The notes: a model not told the origin generated them from the letters alone. Counted from the first letter of the stretch, positions 1-10,143 are shown. The stretch is DNA of 57,695 bases from an uncultured Selenomonas sp. (GCA_947167105.1 CAMVGU010000022.1:1-57695); one strand, 5' to 3'. Numbers and translations are program-made.

Positions 1-62
1 ATCATAATTTTATGAAAAGTTGCTTTTAGTTTGAGAACTTTTGACTCTCAAGTGTAGAGGAT

Positions 63-1343
63 ATGGGAGAAAATGCCACAGTGAAGGAATATGTGGGCGG
101 CCTGGTGGGGGAGAATACCGGCAGCATCGTCAATGCCTACCAGGGGAGCTTTCCAGTAACCGGTTCTTTATCGACGGGAACGTTTAAATCCACTGCTATT
201 ACTGAGGCGGTAGGCGGCATCACAGGCAAGAACAGCGGCACCATCGAGGCTGTCTACAGCCAGGGAACCGCCAGCGGCAGTAAGCCGGGCAGTAACGATA
301 ATCTTGTGACTTTATCATTAGATCCTTTGGTGGGAACAGGAACAGAAGCGATAAATTCATATACGGAAAATCTCACAACTGCCGCCACCTTTGGGGCCTG
401 TGGTGATAAGCTCACCGCCGATGGCAGCAATAAAAATGCAGTCTGGCGCATCTACGATGGAAAAACGGCTCCCCTGCTTACCGCCTTTATGAAGCGCAAG
501 GATAACTACCTGGGCAGCAAGGTTTATGATGGCACCGCCGAAGTGGGCAACAGCGAAGCCCCCCCAACGAACACTTCCACCCATCAGGAGGGCATTAACT
601 GGATTAGCGACATCACATTGATTACCCCTGCTTCAACACCAAGCTCCCCATCCTCTCCATCTTCCGGTTCAGGCTCCGGTTCAGGCTCCGGCTCAGGTTC
701 CGGCTCTGGCACAGGTTCTGGCACAGGTTCCGGCTCTGGCACAAGCTCAGGTTCAGTTTCAACCCCCACTTCTACCCAGACTCCAACTCCTATCCCAACC
801 ACAACCCCAATTCCAGCCCCGGTTAAGGAGACAACTCCCAGTTCTGACCCTGCGCCTGTTACCACGGCAGTACCTGCCCAGGCAGGGCCTTCCACATCTA
901 CCTCAATCCCGGCAACAGCCCAGGCCATTGAAAGGCAGCTAGAGGCCAGGGGCGTAGATGCCGGGCAGTTAGAGGCAGCCAAAAGTTTTGCTACGCCCAA
1001 TGTCCAGAGCAGCACCACAGCAGCAATCTCACCGTCTGAAACCGAGGCTGCAAGCACCCAGACTGCCGCTTCTGCGACAACGGCTCAGGCTAACCAGAAC
1101 CTGTCCTGGGGTGCTGACGGACTGCTTGCCCTGGAAAACAAGGGAGTAAACGCCCCTGTCTCCATGCAGGCAGAAACTTTAGCCGCAACGGCAGGCAATA
1201 ACGGCCTCGCCACCGGCTCCCGGACAACTGCCTCAAATACCAGCCAGCCCGCAGGCAGCGAAAATGCCCAGGGGCAGGAGAGCAGCCAGTCTGACAGCGC
1301 GGACAGCACAGAGAAAAATGATAAAAAGCGGGATAGTGAATAA
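63..1343 (+). CDS. Truncated C-terminal part of a GLUG-repeat, TpsA-like adhesin
   Basis: The 426-residue product has two GLUG-like motifs near its start (GGLVGENTGSI and VGGITGKNSGTI), then a YDG-type stretch (KVYDGTAEVGN), then long Ser/Gly, Pro/Thr and Ala/Ser/Gln-rich low-complexity segments. GLUG and YDG/MBG repeats are typical of large secreted beta-helical adhesins, including filamentous-haemagglutinin-like exoproteins. There is no signal peptide or TPS secretion domain, and the frame is closed upstream by a TGA at 42-44, so this is the tail of a larger gene cut off upstream. AGAGG at 56-60 could act as a ribosome site, but a functional start here is doubtful. A TpsB-like gene follows directly, which supports a two-partner secretion origin. 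Exact substrate or ligand is unknown. Confidence 0.6.
   Translation: MGENATVKEYVGGLVGENTGSIVNAYQGSFPVTGSLSTGTFKSTAITEAVGGITGKNSGTIEAVYSQGTASGSKPGSNDNLVTLSLDPLVGTGTEAINSYTENLTTAATFGACGDKLTADGSNKNAVWRIYDGKTAPLLTAFMKRKDNYLGSKVYDGTAEVGNSEAPPTNTSTHQEGINWISDITLITPASTPSSPSSPSSGSGSGSGSGSGSGSGTGSGTGSGSGTSSGSVSTPTSTQTPTPIPTTTPIPAPVKETTPSSDPAPVTTAVPAQAGPSTSTSIPATAQAIERQLEARGVDAGQLEAAKSFATPNVQSSTTAAISPSETEAASTQTAASATTAQANQNLSWGADGLLALENKGVNAPVSMQAETLAATAGNNGLATGSRTTASNTSQPAGSENAQGQESSQSDSADSTEKNDKKRDSE
661..760 (+). repeat. Tandem Ser-Gly coding microsatellite
   Basis: Imperfect 6- and 12-bp units (TCCGGTTCAGGC-like, TCTGGCACAGGT-like) repeat about 15 times and encode an (S/T)G ladder in the adhesin tail. 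Such tracts change length by slippage and probably form a flexible linker. Confidence 0.75.
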
Positions 1344-1364
1344 ACAAAAAAGAGGTAGATTATA

Positions 1365-2563
1365 TTGCAGCAGACAGAAGCAAGACCTATCAGCAAACGC
1401 ATCAGGCTTAGCATTTCCCCCAGGCTGAGGGGAGGGCTGGCGGCTCTCCTGGCCTCCCTCGCTTTCCCCCTCACAGCAGGGGCGGCTCCCGCCGTCCCCC
1501 AGCCGGGGGAGGAAATACGCCAGCCCCCGGAGCAGGGAGAAACAGATATCCGCAGCGACCTGCCGGAAGGGAGGGAGACACAAGGTGAGGGCACTAAATT
1601 CACCCTGTCCGGCATACGCGTGGAGCATGAGGGCATGGAGCTGGACGAAGAAGGGCTGTCCGGCATCACCTCCCCCCTGCTGGGCAGGGAAATCACCGCC
1701 TCGGAGCTGAATGCGGCAGTGGAGCAGCTAACCTAATATGCCAGGAAAAACTATCCCGCCGCCATCGCCTATATCCCGGAGCAGACGGCCCGGGAGGGAA
1801 AGCTGCTTATCCGCTTCGAGCCGGGGCGCTTTGATAAGGTGCAGATAGAGGAGGGCAGCGTCCTGAAGGAGTCCGTGGCCCATAGGCCCCTGGCAGGGCT
1901 GAGAAAGGGAGGGATTATCGAGGCCGGCTCCCTGGAAGAATCCCTGCGGAACCTGCGGGATATTCCGGGCATTGCTGCCAATGCCGTCCTTTCTCCCGGC
2001 TCTGAGCAAGGCACCAGTAATCTTACTGTAAAGATTAGTGATATGTAGCCTGCCACCTACATCCTCTATGCGGAAAACTACGGCAGCAGGGCCGCAGGGC
2101 GCTACCGCTACGGCTTCCAGGCTGACTGGAAGAACCTGGGTGGCACCGGCAGCCGCCTGATGGCGGGGGGAGTCATATCCAACGGCAAGCAGCACGGCGG
2201 CAATCTCGCCTATGAAATCCCTGTGGGCCACAGCTCCACCACCCTGGGGCTGGCCTACAGCCACTCGGACTGCGAGCTGGGTAGCATTTGGAGCCGACTG
2301 GGGGTGGAGGGCAAATCCGGCCCGCCTGGACTACGCCCGCCGCATCGGCCTGGAAGATGGCCTGCCAAGGGATGCGGACAGCAGGCAGAGGATTTGGTTC
2401 CTGCTGGGGGAAGGTCTTTTAAGGTGAAATGTATTTCTAATATTAACAGTAAATCATTACTGGCAAGGCAGGGGGTTCAATGCACTCCTTAACTATACAG
2501 ACAAATTTGTATAGGGCCGTATTTCGCGGCAGTAAGCTGGATGGGAACGAAAAATTTACACCT
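1365..2563 (+). pseudogene. Decayed TpsB (FhaC/ShlB-family) outer-membrane transporter
   Basis: The intact part starts at TTG 1365 behind AGAGGT and has a signal peptide ending near GAAPA, a Pro-rich linker and the beginning of a POTRA domain. A TAA stop at 1734-1736 interrupts it, yet the same frame continues as recognisable POTRA2 sequence (RFEPGRFDKVQIEEGS, then LRDIPGIAANAVLSPG). A TAG at 2046-2048 interrupts it again before the first barrel strands (YILYAENYGSRAAGRYRYG). Past about 2290 the frame shifts, and a last barrel-like piece (FRGSKLDGNEKFTP) ends near 2563, against the neighbouring LysR gene. Two in-frame stops, a frameshift and lost barrel sequence make this non-functional. It sits 21 bp after the adhesin tail, as tpsB genes commonly do. 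Family assignment is from motif memory. Confidence 0.75.
2493..2514. repeat. Short inverted repeat between TpsB remnant and LysR gene
   Basis: CTATACA and TGTATAG form a perfect 7-bp inverted repeat around an 8-bp loop. No T-run follows on either strand, so a terminator role is weak. Confidence 0.3.
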
Positions 2564-3449
2564 TGAAATCCGGTTGATCCCGGTAGAAATGCTGTAGGAG
2601 CTCGATGAAGGCGTGGAGGGATTTTCGTTTGTCGTTTTTGTGGGTATAGACCCCGCAGGGGATGACCACATCGCTGGCAAAGTCCAGCCAGGCAAATTCG
2701 CCGTTGTGGTCATTCAGGAAACCTGGGGCCAGGCACACGCCCTTATGGGCAGCCACGTTGGTGAGGGTATTGTCGTGGTCGGGGCTGTTGAAATAGTCAA
2801 CGTGAATCTCTTTTATCATGCGCTGCTGCAAAGCCCGCAGGGCCGGGGGAGAGCCGCCGCCCACCATGAGAGTACGACCCTTTAAGTCGCTGGGAGCAAC
2901 CAGCGGCTTTTTTGTCAGAGGATCGCTTTTCTCCGTGATTAGGTAGATGCGGCTGTCAAAGAGGTGATGGCAGGTCACGTCCGGCACCCGTTTCATGGTG
3001 TATTCCATGGCAAAGGTCACATCCTGCTCACCTCGCAGGAAGGATTCCTGCCCATCCTGCCAGTCAAAGCTGGGGATGATGCTGACCCTTGGGAAACTGT
3101 GGCTGAACTGGGCCATTACCTGGGGCAGGAAGTAAAGAGCTGAGCGGATGGGCAGGGCGATGCGGATGCTTTCCGCGTATTTGGTGCTGAAGTTCTGCCC
3201 CTGCTCAATGGCGGCTTTCAGTTGTCCATAGACAGTGCGCAGTGTGCCCACGAACTGGGTACCTGCCGGGGTGAGCATGGCTCCCTTGCCGGAACGCTCA
3301 AAGAGGGCAAAGCCTATCTCGTTTTCCACTGCCTTTATCTGATAGGTGAGGGTGGGCTGGGAGATAAAGAGATTTTCGGCAGCGCGGTTGAAATTCAGCA
3401 CCTGCGCCAGCTCCAGTATGTATTCCATTTGCTTGGTATTCACGGGCAT
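2556..3449 (-). CDS. LysR-family transcriptional regulator
   Basis: 297 residues. The N-terminal winged helix-turn-helix is typical (LAQVLNFNRAAENLFISQ, then PTLTYQIKAVENEIG), followed by a substrate-binding-like effector domain. The ATG at 3449 is preferred to an upstream one because AGGAG precedes it at good spacing. It lies 106 bp downstream of the TolC gene on the same strand, so it may be read through from the exporter operon or have its own promoter; its target is not evident. Its stop codon overlaps the end of the TpsB remnant. The effector is unknown. Confidence 0.9.
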   Translation of the reverse strand: MPVNTKQMEYILELAQVLNFNRAAENLFISQPTLTYQIKAVENEIGFALFERSGKGAMLTPAGTQFVGTLRTVYGQLKAAIEQGQNFSTKYAESIRIALPIRSALYFLPQVMAQFSHSFPRVSIIPSFDWQDGQESFLRGEQDVTFAMEYTMKRVPDVTCHHLFDSRIYLITEKSDPLTKKPLVAPSDLKGRTLMVGGGSPPALRALQQRMIKEIHVDYFNSPDHDNTLTNVAAHKGVCLAPGFLNDHNGEFAWLDFASDVVIPCGVYTHKNDKRKSLHAFIELLQHFYRDQPDFKV

Positions 3450-3555
3450 GGTCTCCTCATTTGCAGTATAGCGTCTGCTGCGGGGGGGATGCAATGAGTG
3501 CATAACTTTCACATTTTTCCTGCCAGAAGTTCACGCAGCCTGTCCCTTGCCTGCT

Positions 3556-5133
3556 TCAAGGATGGCTTTTACCGCTATTTGTCCCCAGGGAGCCGTCTGT
3601 TTTTTGCTGCTTGTCATAACCTTCATGTTCATCCAGATTCTTCTCTATTTGCGAGGCTTTCAGCGCCTGGTCTGCTGAGGCTCCTTTTCTCTCTGCTGCA
3701 GCGTAGCGCAAAGCATCCACGGCAACCGGCACTCCCATGGCCTTTTCCAGTGCAGCCCGGCTGAGGTTGTACTGGTAGAGTGCCGTCAAATAGTTCTGCT
3801 TGGCGCGGGTCAGTTTATCCTGGGCGTCCGTTAGGCCCAGGAGTACATCCACCCCTTCCTCGTAGCGCACCTGGGCAATTTCATAGCTGTCCTCGGCCTG
3901 CTTGACGGCCATTGCTGTATCCTCTATGTTTTGCTCGGCTGCTTTCATGTTGAGATACGCTGTGCGTGTCTCCAGACGGATGGCCTTTTTCACCCGCTGC
4001 GCCTCGGCCTCATAGGCGTGAATGTTCGCCTCGGCCTGCTCAACATTTTCTGCTGTCACGCCATTATCAAAGATATTCCACGAAATATTCAGCCCGGCTT
4101 CCCAGGCATGGCTGCGCTCGCTGCGGAAGGGAGCATTGCCGGCAATGTCCTGTCTGACCACTGCCGATACTCTGGGGCGGTAGCCGGCCTTTGCCGTATC
4201 TTTTTGCGCCTGGGCAGCCCTGATCGTATAATCGGCGGCCAGACCATCCGGGCGATGTTCCAGTGCATATGCCTCACAGGCCGCCAGATCCTTGTCATAG
4301 GGTTCATAGGTGAAGATATCCAGCGGCTCCACATCAGTGTCCTGGGGCAGGCCTACAATGCTGGCCAGGGTGGATTTGGCTATGTTCACCTGTTTTTCGG
4401 CGTTGACCAGATTCTGGCGGTCATTGGAAATATTTACTTTCATCACAAGCAGGTCGGCTTCTGCGACTGACCCTTCCTCAAACTGGGCCTGGATCATGTC
4501 CAGTTGGGTATTGCTCCTCTCCACTGCCTCGCGGGCTACTTTCGCCAGGTTTTCCAGGTGGATCAGATTGGCATATCCCTCGGCAGCCGCATAGCGCACA
4601 GCCTGGCGGGTGTTCTCCGTATTGAGATCCGCCCGGTTCAGTTGATAGCGCCCGGCTGCAATCTGTCCTTCAAGCTGCCCGCCTGTGTAAATGGGCACCG
4701 TGAGATTCCAGCTATTGGCAAAGGTATTGTGGTAGGCATAGGCACCTACGCTTGCCGGACTGCCGACGGTGAGGCCGTAGTCCGTCATATAGACAGGGCT
4801 GACATTGCCAGGGTGCGGGTCGCCGTAGGCATCATGGGAGTCATTGGCGGATTCGTAATTCCTGCCGCCAATCTTGTATGCCTGGGAAGTCCAGCTAATC
4901 ACCGGCCCCTTGCTGCGCCGTGCCGACCGCAGACTGTGCAGGGCGGCCTCCCGCTGGGAAGCGGAGGCTTCCAGTCCCTCATCCGTAGCCAGGGCCATGC
5001 GGATGCTCTCGGCCAGAGTCAGGTGTACGGGGGGCAGCGCTTCTGCTCCGCAGGCCCTGGCGGAGCAAACCAGGGCGCAGCTTAGGATACCGGCGAACAA
5101 TAATTTTTTTTTCAGCAAATCGTAGAGTTTCAT
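3556..5133 (-). CDS. TolC-family outer-membrane efflux protein of a type I-like exporter
   Basis: 525 residues with a signal peptide (hydrophobic LLFAGILSCALVCS, cleavage near ACGAEA). Two outer-membrane-efflux repeats follow, rich in long alpha-helical heptads and with the usual AxxNL/YxxG-like features. TolC proteins form the trimeric outer-membrane channel that docks onto periplasmic adaptor proteins. The start is supported by AAAGGTGA a few bases upstream. It is the last gene of the minus-strand exporter operon, 6 bp after the second ABC gene, so it very likely supplies that exporter's outer-membrane exit duct. The C-terminal tail (about 50 residues after VDALRYAAAE) is charged and probably periplasmic. 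Confidence 0.9.
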   Translation of the reverse strand: MKLYDLLKKKLLFAGILSCALVCSARACGAEALPPVHLTLAESIRMALATDEGLEASASQREAALHSLRSARRSKGPVISWTSQAYKIGGRNYESANDSHDAYGDPHPGNVSPVYMTDYGLTVGSPASVGAYAYHNTFANSWNLTVPIYTGGQLEGQIAAGRYQLNRADLNTENTRQAVRYAAAEGYANLIHLENLAKVAREAVERSNTQLDMIQAQFEEGSVAEADLLVMKVNISNDRQNLVNAEKQVNIAKSTLASIVGLPQDTDVEPLDIFTYEPYDKDLAACEAYALEHRPDGLAADYTIRAAQAQKDTAKAGYRPRVSAVVRQDIAGNAPFRSERSHAWEAGLNISWNIFDNGVTAENVEQAEANIHAYEAEAQRVKKAIRLETRTAYLNMKAAEQNIEDTAMAVKQAEDSYEIAQVRYEEGVDVLLGLTDAQDKLTRAKQNYLTALYQYNLSRAALEKAMGVPVAVDALRYAAAERKGASADQALKASQIEKNLDEHEGYDKQQKTDGSLGTNSGKSHP

Positions 5134-5139
5134 TGGGGA

Positions 5140-7911
5140 TCACCTTTCTGCATGGATTCCGGTTACCTGCCGCCTGACCAGCTCAGAAAACAGGCCACCC
5201 TTTTCCACCAGTTCATCAAAACTTCCCATTTCGGCAATTCGCCCCTCATCCATGACGATAATCCTGTCACACTGCCGAATGGTGGAGAGCCGATGCGCCA
5301 CTACAATGCGTGTGGATTTGAGTTTATCCAGACTGCGGGTGACAATGGCCTGGGAACGGTTGTCCAGGGCACTGGTGGCTTCATCGAAAATCAGGATGGC
5401 GGGCCTTCCCGCCAGGGCCCTGGCAATCAGGATGCGCTGGCGCTGCCCCCCGGAGATATTGGAGCTGCCCTCGCTGATTATGGTCTGCATGCCCATGGGC
5501 ATCTCGGCTATATCTTCGGCAATCCCCGCCGCCTCCGCAGCTTCCCAGGCAGCGTCCTGGGAAAGCATCCTGGTGCCTACAATATTGGTGTAAATATCCC
5601 CCGTCATCAGTTGCCCGTTCTGCAGCACCACCCCCATCTGGGAGCGCACGGAGGGCAGGGCAAGCTCGGCTAAATCCTGGCCGTCGAAGAAAATGCTGCC
5701 CCGCCTGGGAGTTTCAAAGCCCAGCAGCAGGCGCACCAAAGTGCTCTTGCCGCTGCCGGACTTGCCCACGATGGCCACATTTTCCCCGGAAGCTATGGAA
5801 AAGCTCACATCCTTGAGTACATCCTCGCCTTTGGTCTCCGTAACGCCGCCTTTCCCATCCGGCAACATGGCATCATAGGCAAAAAACAGATGGCTCACCT
5901 CAATGGCGCCGGAAAGGGGCTCTGCCTCCTGCTTGTCCTCGGTAGTTTCCGGCACTGCCTCCAGAATCGGCCGCAGGTTTTCCAACTGGGGCTGAATGGC
6001 AAAATACTGGCTTATGAGGCCGATTACGCCGCCCATGACCCCATTGAAACTGGAATAGGCCGCATTAAAGGCGATAAACTGGGCATAGCCAATCCCTGTC
6101 TTTACTGTCTTCCCGTCCGGTGACACCTCGTTCATGCCGTAAACGGCGATCCAGTAAAGAATCAGGGTCAGAAGGAAGGGCTGGATGCTTGCGATGATGG
6201 AGGTATAGTTATTCTGCCAGCGCAGCTTGAGTGCCCAGTTCCAGTGCTCGCCGAAGGTGCGTGACCAGAGGTGATAGGCCTGGCTCTCCGCCCCCTGCAC
6301 ACGGAACTTGGCGAGGCCGGCAAATATCTGCTGCACCGTGCCCGCCGATTTGTTGCCGGCCTCTATGATTTTGCGCTGAAAGAACAGCACCCGCCGCATA
6401 ATGAGCGCCACAAACAGGGAATAGACCAGCCAGACGGCAATGGCAGCCGCCGTGAGCTTCAGGCTGTAATAGCACATCAAAAAGATGCTCCAAAAGGAGA
6501 AAAGAAAGGAAAGAATCGAGGTCGCAAATTCACCGGAGGCCAGATTCTTGGCAATGCCGATGCCCCCCATACGGCTGGCCAGTTCCCCAACGGTAAAGCG
6601 GCGAAAGAACTTGGTGGGCAGGGTCATCAGCCTGCCCCACATGGCTGCCTCGGCGGCTGCCTCGATGCGGGTGGATATACGCAGTATCGCGATGGAACGC
6701 ACGATGGAAAGGGCCGCCGTGGTGAAACTGGTCACCATCAGGGCCTGGGTTACTGTAGCCAGTCCCTGCCTGTCCAGGATGGGAATGATGTCCTGAAAAA
6801 TCGTTTCCGTGATAATGGGCGTCGCCAGCGGAATCATGCCGGCGAACAGGCTGCAGACCAGTATCGTGCGGTAATCAGCCAGCCAGCACTGGCGGAACAT
6901 GAACTTGATGAGATCCCACAGTTTTAAGGCCCTTGCGGGAAATCCCGCATAGCATTGAAAGGCATCCCTTTCCAAATGCTTTGCCGCTTCTTCCGTCAGG
7001 GCAATGCCATCCGGATGTTCCGGCAGGAAAATCTGATAAGCTCCCGGCTTCACAGGGAGCAGGGCGGCGATTTCCTTGCCCCTTTCCCCCCGATAGAAAC
7101 CCAAAAGCGCCCCCGTATCCTTCCTGTGCCAGTCCTCCGGCAGGGTCACCAGCCGCATCTGCATATTGCCCTTTTGCATCAGGCGGCGCAAGAGGGATAC
7201 TTCATCAAGATTCTTGCAGCTTTCTTCTTCCAGCCGGATGGATTCAGTCGGCACGGAAAGGGCCGCTGCCACCTGACGCACGGCGAAGGTAGCAGCTTTA
7301 AGCAAAGCGCTGCGCTGATTGCTGTCACTGCCGTCGGCGTATAAGGGTTCCTCTCCCAAGAGCCCCCGGATGCCATTTTCCACCAGCAGGGCCCTGGATT
7401 TTTCCCGTATGCGGAGCTGGCGGGCCAGCCGCTTGTCCTGGGCACCAAAGCGCACACCGGCAAGCAGGGCCAGGATTCCCTCATGCTGCAAAAACTTCTC
7501 GTGCAGTTGCTCCGTTGTCTGTGCGTCCTTCAGCACACGATTTTTCTGCCAGAGCTGCAGCATATCGTCGCCCTTGTCCGCCAGCAGACGAATCCAGGGA
7601 ACCTGCACCAGGCTGCTGAACCATTCCTCCATCAGCGGACGCAGTACCTCCGGCTCTGATTCCTGCCAGCTTATAAAGGCAATTTCTGCATCCTCTATGG
7701 CATAAGCCTGTATGTTTACTTCACCAAATTCATCCAGCGCAGGAAAAATAGCACTGCCGGGTTTCTTTTCTGCCAGATAGCATTGGTGAAAGGATATTTC
7801 ATTACCTTTCTGTGTGGTCGCATATACTTCGATACAGCCTGACAAGACCTGCCAGAAGCCTGTATCCTCCTCCAGCAGGAAACGCTCCCCCGCAAAGAGT
7901 TTTCTTGTCAT
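5140..7911 (-). CDS. NHLM-type bacteriocin export ABC transporter, ATP-binding/permease subunit without peptidase
   Basis: 923 residues. The first roughly 330 form the accessory N-terminal region known in NHLM/NHLP export ATPases, with no C39 protease. Then comes a six-helix ABC type 1 permease segment and an ATPase domain with Walker A GKSGSGKST near residue 715, signature ISGGQRQR, Walker B ILIFDEATSALD near 840 and switch His in VVAHRLS. It works in the inner membrane, probably as a partner of the peptidase-bearing ABC protein. Its ATG overlaps the TGA of the upstream gene by four bases, indicating translational coupling. The family call rests on length, the extra N-terminal domain and the neighbour order. 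Confidence 0.88.
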   Translation of the reverse strand: MTRKLFAGERFLLEEDTGFWQVLSGCIEVYATTQKGNEISFHQCYLAEKKPGSAIFPALDEFGEVNIQAYAIEDAEIAFISWQESEPEVLRPLMEEWFSSLVQVPWIRLLADKGDDMLQLWQKNRVLKDAQTTEQLHEKFLQHEGILALLAGVRFGAQDKRLARQLRIREKSRALLVENGIRGLLGEEPLYADGSDSNQRSALLKAATFAVRQVAAALSVPTESIRLEEESCKNLDEVSLLRRLMQKGNMQMRLVTLPEDWHRKDTGALLGFYRGERGKEIAALLPVKPGAYQIFLPEHPDGIALTEEAAKHLERDAFQCYAGFPARALKLWDLIKFMFRQCWLADYRTILVCSLFAGMIPLATPIITETIFQDIIPILDRQGLATVTQALMVTSFTTAALSIVRSIAILRISTRIEAAAEAAMWGRLMTLPTKFFRRFTVGELASRMGGIGIAKNLASGEFATSILSFLFSFWSIFLMCYYSLKLTAAAIAVWLVYSLFVALIMRRVLFFQRKIIEAGNKSAGTVQQIFAGLAKFRVQGAESQAYHLWSRTFGEHWNWALKLRWQNNYTSIIASIQPFLLTLILYWIAVYGMNEVSPDGKTVKTGIGYAQFIAFNAAYSSFNGVMGGVIGLISQYFAIQPQLENLRPILEAVPETTEDKQEAEPLSGAIEVSHLFFAYDAMLPDGKGGVTETKGEDVLKDVSFSIASGENVAIVGKSGSGKSTLVRLLLGFETPRRGSIFFDGQDLAELALPSVRSQMGVVLQNGQLMTGDIYTNIVGTRMLSQDAAWEAAEAAGIAEDIAEMPMGMQTIISEGSSNISGGQRQRILIARALAGRPAILIFDEATSALDNRSQAIVTRSLDKLKSTRIVVAHRLSTIRQCDRIIVMDEGRIAEMGSFDELVEKGGLFSELVRRQVTGIHAER

Positions 7912-10127
7912 AGGCCATCCACGCTTTCCATTTCTTCCTGTTCCCGTTCCTCGATCAAACGGCGGTATGCCCCGTCATGCCGAATCATTTCCCGATGGGT
8001 GCCGCGCTCTACCACTTTGCCCCTGTCCAAAACAATGATTTCATCGCAGTCCCGGATGGTGGAGAGGCGGTGTGCCACAATCAGGCAGGTACAGCCGCGA
8101 TGGCGGATGTTGTCCAGCACCTGTTTTTCCGTTAAGGGGTCAAGGGCGGAAGTAGCCTCGTCCAAAACAAGCAGGGACGGATTTACCGCCAAAGCCCTGG
8201 CGATTTCCAGGCGCTGCCGCTGGCCGCCGGAAAAATTCATGCCGCCTTCCTGTACCATTGTCTCATACCCGCTCGTGAGCTTCAAAATATCTTCATGAAT
8301 ACAGGCATCCCTGGCGGCTTCCACAATGTCGCTGTGCCGTACCGTAGGATCAAAGAGGGCGATATTTTCGGCAACCGTTCCCGAAATCAGGAAGATGTCC
8401 TGATCCACGGCAGCAAGGGAGGCAGTTATCAGCTTGCGGGGAATCTCCCTTCGGGGGATTCCGTCAAGGAGAACCTGCCCGCTCCACTCCTCGTAAAGCC
8501 CCGTGACAATCTTGGCCAGGGTGCTCTTGCCGCTGCCCGAGGCCCCTACCACGGCTACCCAGCGCCCCGGACTGGCGTGCAGGTCAAAATTTTCCAGCAG
8601 GGGCTTTTCCAGCGGACTGTAGCCAAAACTTACATCCTTGAGCTGTAAATCCCCCGCCAGACTGTCCAGGTCTGCCGTCTTTTCGTTATTATGCGGGAAG
8701 TTCAGGCTGTCTGTCTCATAAGCGCGCACGTCATTTAAGCGCTGCATTTGCATTTCCGTTGTCTGCAAGTTGGAACCCAGCCCCACCAGGGCATTCACCG
8801 GCGCCTGAAAACTGTCCATTAAATGCTGGAACGCCACAAACATACCGGCAGTCATGGCTCCCTCCATAATGGAGAAGCCGCCCACAGTCATGATGAGGGC
8901 ACCGTTCACCCCGGCCAGCAGCGTGGGCAGGAGCTTTACCGACATGGCCCAAAGGGCTGTTTCCTGGGAGCCCATAAGCACCTTTGTCTGATAGCCGGAC
9001 CATTTGGTAAAGAAATCGGCCTCGTCTCCGCTGGCCTTGATGGTCTCGATCATCCGAAGCCCGTTCATGGCCACGCCGTAAGCCTTGCCCGCATCCTGCT
9101 GGATTCGCATGTTGAGATCTGTAAGATGCCGCCGCATGGCAAAGAACAGCGCGATTTCCACGGAACTGAAGGCCACGCCGATTAAGGTAAGTGCCACATT
9201 GTACTGCAGCAGCAGCAGCAGGTAAAATACAGCCACAAATAAATCCAGCACGGCGGTAGCCGCAGGCCCTGACAGGGTACCAGCTATGGATTCGTTAAAG
9301 CCCACACGCCCCGCCACCTCTGCGGCATAGCGCTGATGAAAGAACTGCATGGGCAGTTTTAAGAGATGCCAGAAATAGCTGGAACTGTCCGCCAGCGTGA
9401 GCCTTCTCTGCCACTGGGTCAGCACCACGGCCCGCAGCCAGGCCATAATGCCGGACAGGATAAAGGAGACCGTCATGGCCAGGCAAAAATTCGTCATCCA
9501 GTCCGGGTGCTTCCGGGTCAGGATATCGTCCAGAAAAATCTGGCTCATCACCGGCCCTGCCAGTCCCGGAATGATGGCGCACAGTTCCAGTATGAGGATA
9601 AAAATCATCGCAGAGCGGTCATGCAGAAGCTTTTTGGCTACGTCCTTGAAGACATTGTAGCGATGGCCGGCCTTTTTAAAATCCGGCCCCGGCTCTATAT
9701 GCAGGAACACCCCCGTGTACGAGGTGCGAAACTCTTCCCAGGGCACAGTGCGCCGCCCTATGGCCGGGTCGTTCAGAAAAACCTTGCCTTTTTCAATGCC
9801 CTCCAGCACCACAAAATGATTGAACTCCCAGTGAATAATCAGGGGAAAGATATCTTCTTCCATCGCTTCCAAAAGTTCGCTTGCTGACAAGTGGTAGCCG
9901 TCCGCCTCGCAGCCGCGGTTACGTGCCGCCCGTACGACACAGCTTGCCTTGGAGCCATCCCGGTTCACGCCACATTCAGCCCGCAGTTTCTCCAGGGGGA
10001 CCCACAGGCCGTAATAGGCCAGCACCATCCCCAAAGCTGCCGCCCCGCATTCCGTGGCCTCCATCTGCAGTACCGTGGGAACCTTCTTCCTTTTTTTATT
10101 GGCAAAAGGAAACCTCAACAGACTCAC
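7908..10127 (-). CDS. NHLM-type ABC transporter with C39 leader peptidase
   Basis: 739 residues. The N-terminal C39 peptidase shows Cys27 in the TECGAAAL motif, His104 in EFNHFVVLEG and Asp120 in LNDPAIG, the expected catalytic set. A transmembrane ABC type 1 domain follows, then an ATPase with Walker A GASGSGKST, signature FSGGQRQR and Walker B LLVLDEATSALD. Proteins of this class remove the leader from a peptide precursor, often after a double glycine, while pumping the core out of the cytoplasm. It lies 16 bp after the HlyD-like gene and is translationally coupled to the second ABC gene. No precursor with a GG leader or nitrile-hydratase-like leader is visible in the operon, so the cargo may be encoded elsewhere. 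Confidence 0.92.
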   Translation of the reverse strand: MSLLRFPFANKKRKKVPTVLQMEATECGAAALGMVLAYYGLWVPLEKLRAECGVNRDGSKASCVVRAARNRGCEADGYHLSASELLEAMEEDIFPLIIHWEFNHFVVLEGIEKGKVFLNDPAIGRRTVPWEEFRTSYTGVFLHIEPGPDFKKAGHRYNVFKDVAKKLLHDRSAMIFILILELCAIIPGLAGPVMSQIFLDDILTRKHPDWMTNFCLAMTVSFILSGIMAWLRAVVLTQWQRRLTLADSSSYFWHLLKLPMQFFHQRYAAEVAGRVGFNESIAGTLSGPAATAVLDLFVAVFYLLLLLQYNVALTLIGVAFSSVEIALFFAMRRHLTDLNMRIQQDAGKAYGVAMNGLRMIETIKASGDEADFFTKWSGYQTKVLMGSQETALWAMSVKLLPTLLAGVNGALIMTVGGFSIMEGAMTAGMFVAFQHLMDSFQAPVNALVGLGSNLQTTEMQMQRLNDVRAYETDSLNFPHNNEKTADLDSLAGDLQLKDVSFGYSPLEKPLLENFDLHASPGRWVAVVGASGSGKSTLAKIVTGLYEEWSGQVLLDGIPRREIPRKLITASLAAVDQDIFLISGTVAENIALFDPTVRHSDIVEAARDACIHEDILKLTSGYETMVQEGGMNFSGGQRQRLEIARALAVNPSLLVLDEATSALDPLTEKQVLDNIRHRGCTCLIVAHRLSTIRDCDEIIVLDRGKVVERGTHREMIRHDGAYRRLIEEREQEEMESVDGL

Positions 10128-10143
10128 CTCTAAAATTTATTTC

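Noticed and set aside
584..1057. A minus-strand frame rich in Pro-Glu repeats opposite the adhesin tail
   Set aside because: The repeats are the antisense reading of the Ser-Gly microsatellite and carry no independent signal.
6271..6927. Long plus-strand frame opposite the second NHLM ABC gene
   Set aside because: The opposing strand has complete ABC motifs; this frame has none.
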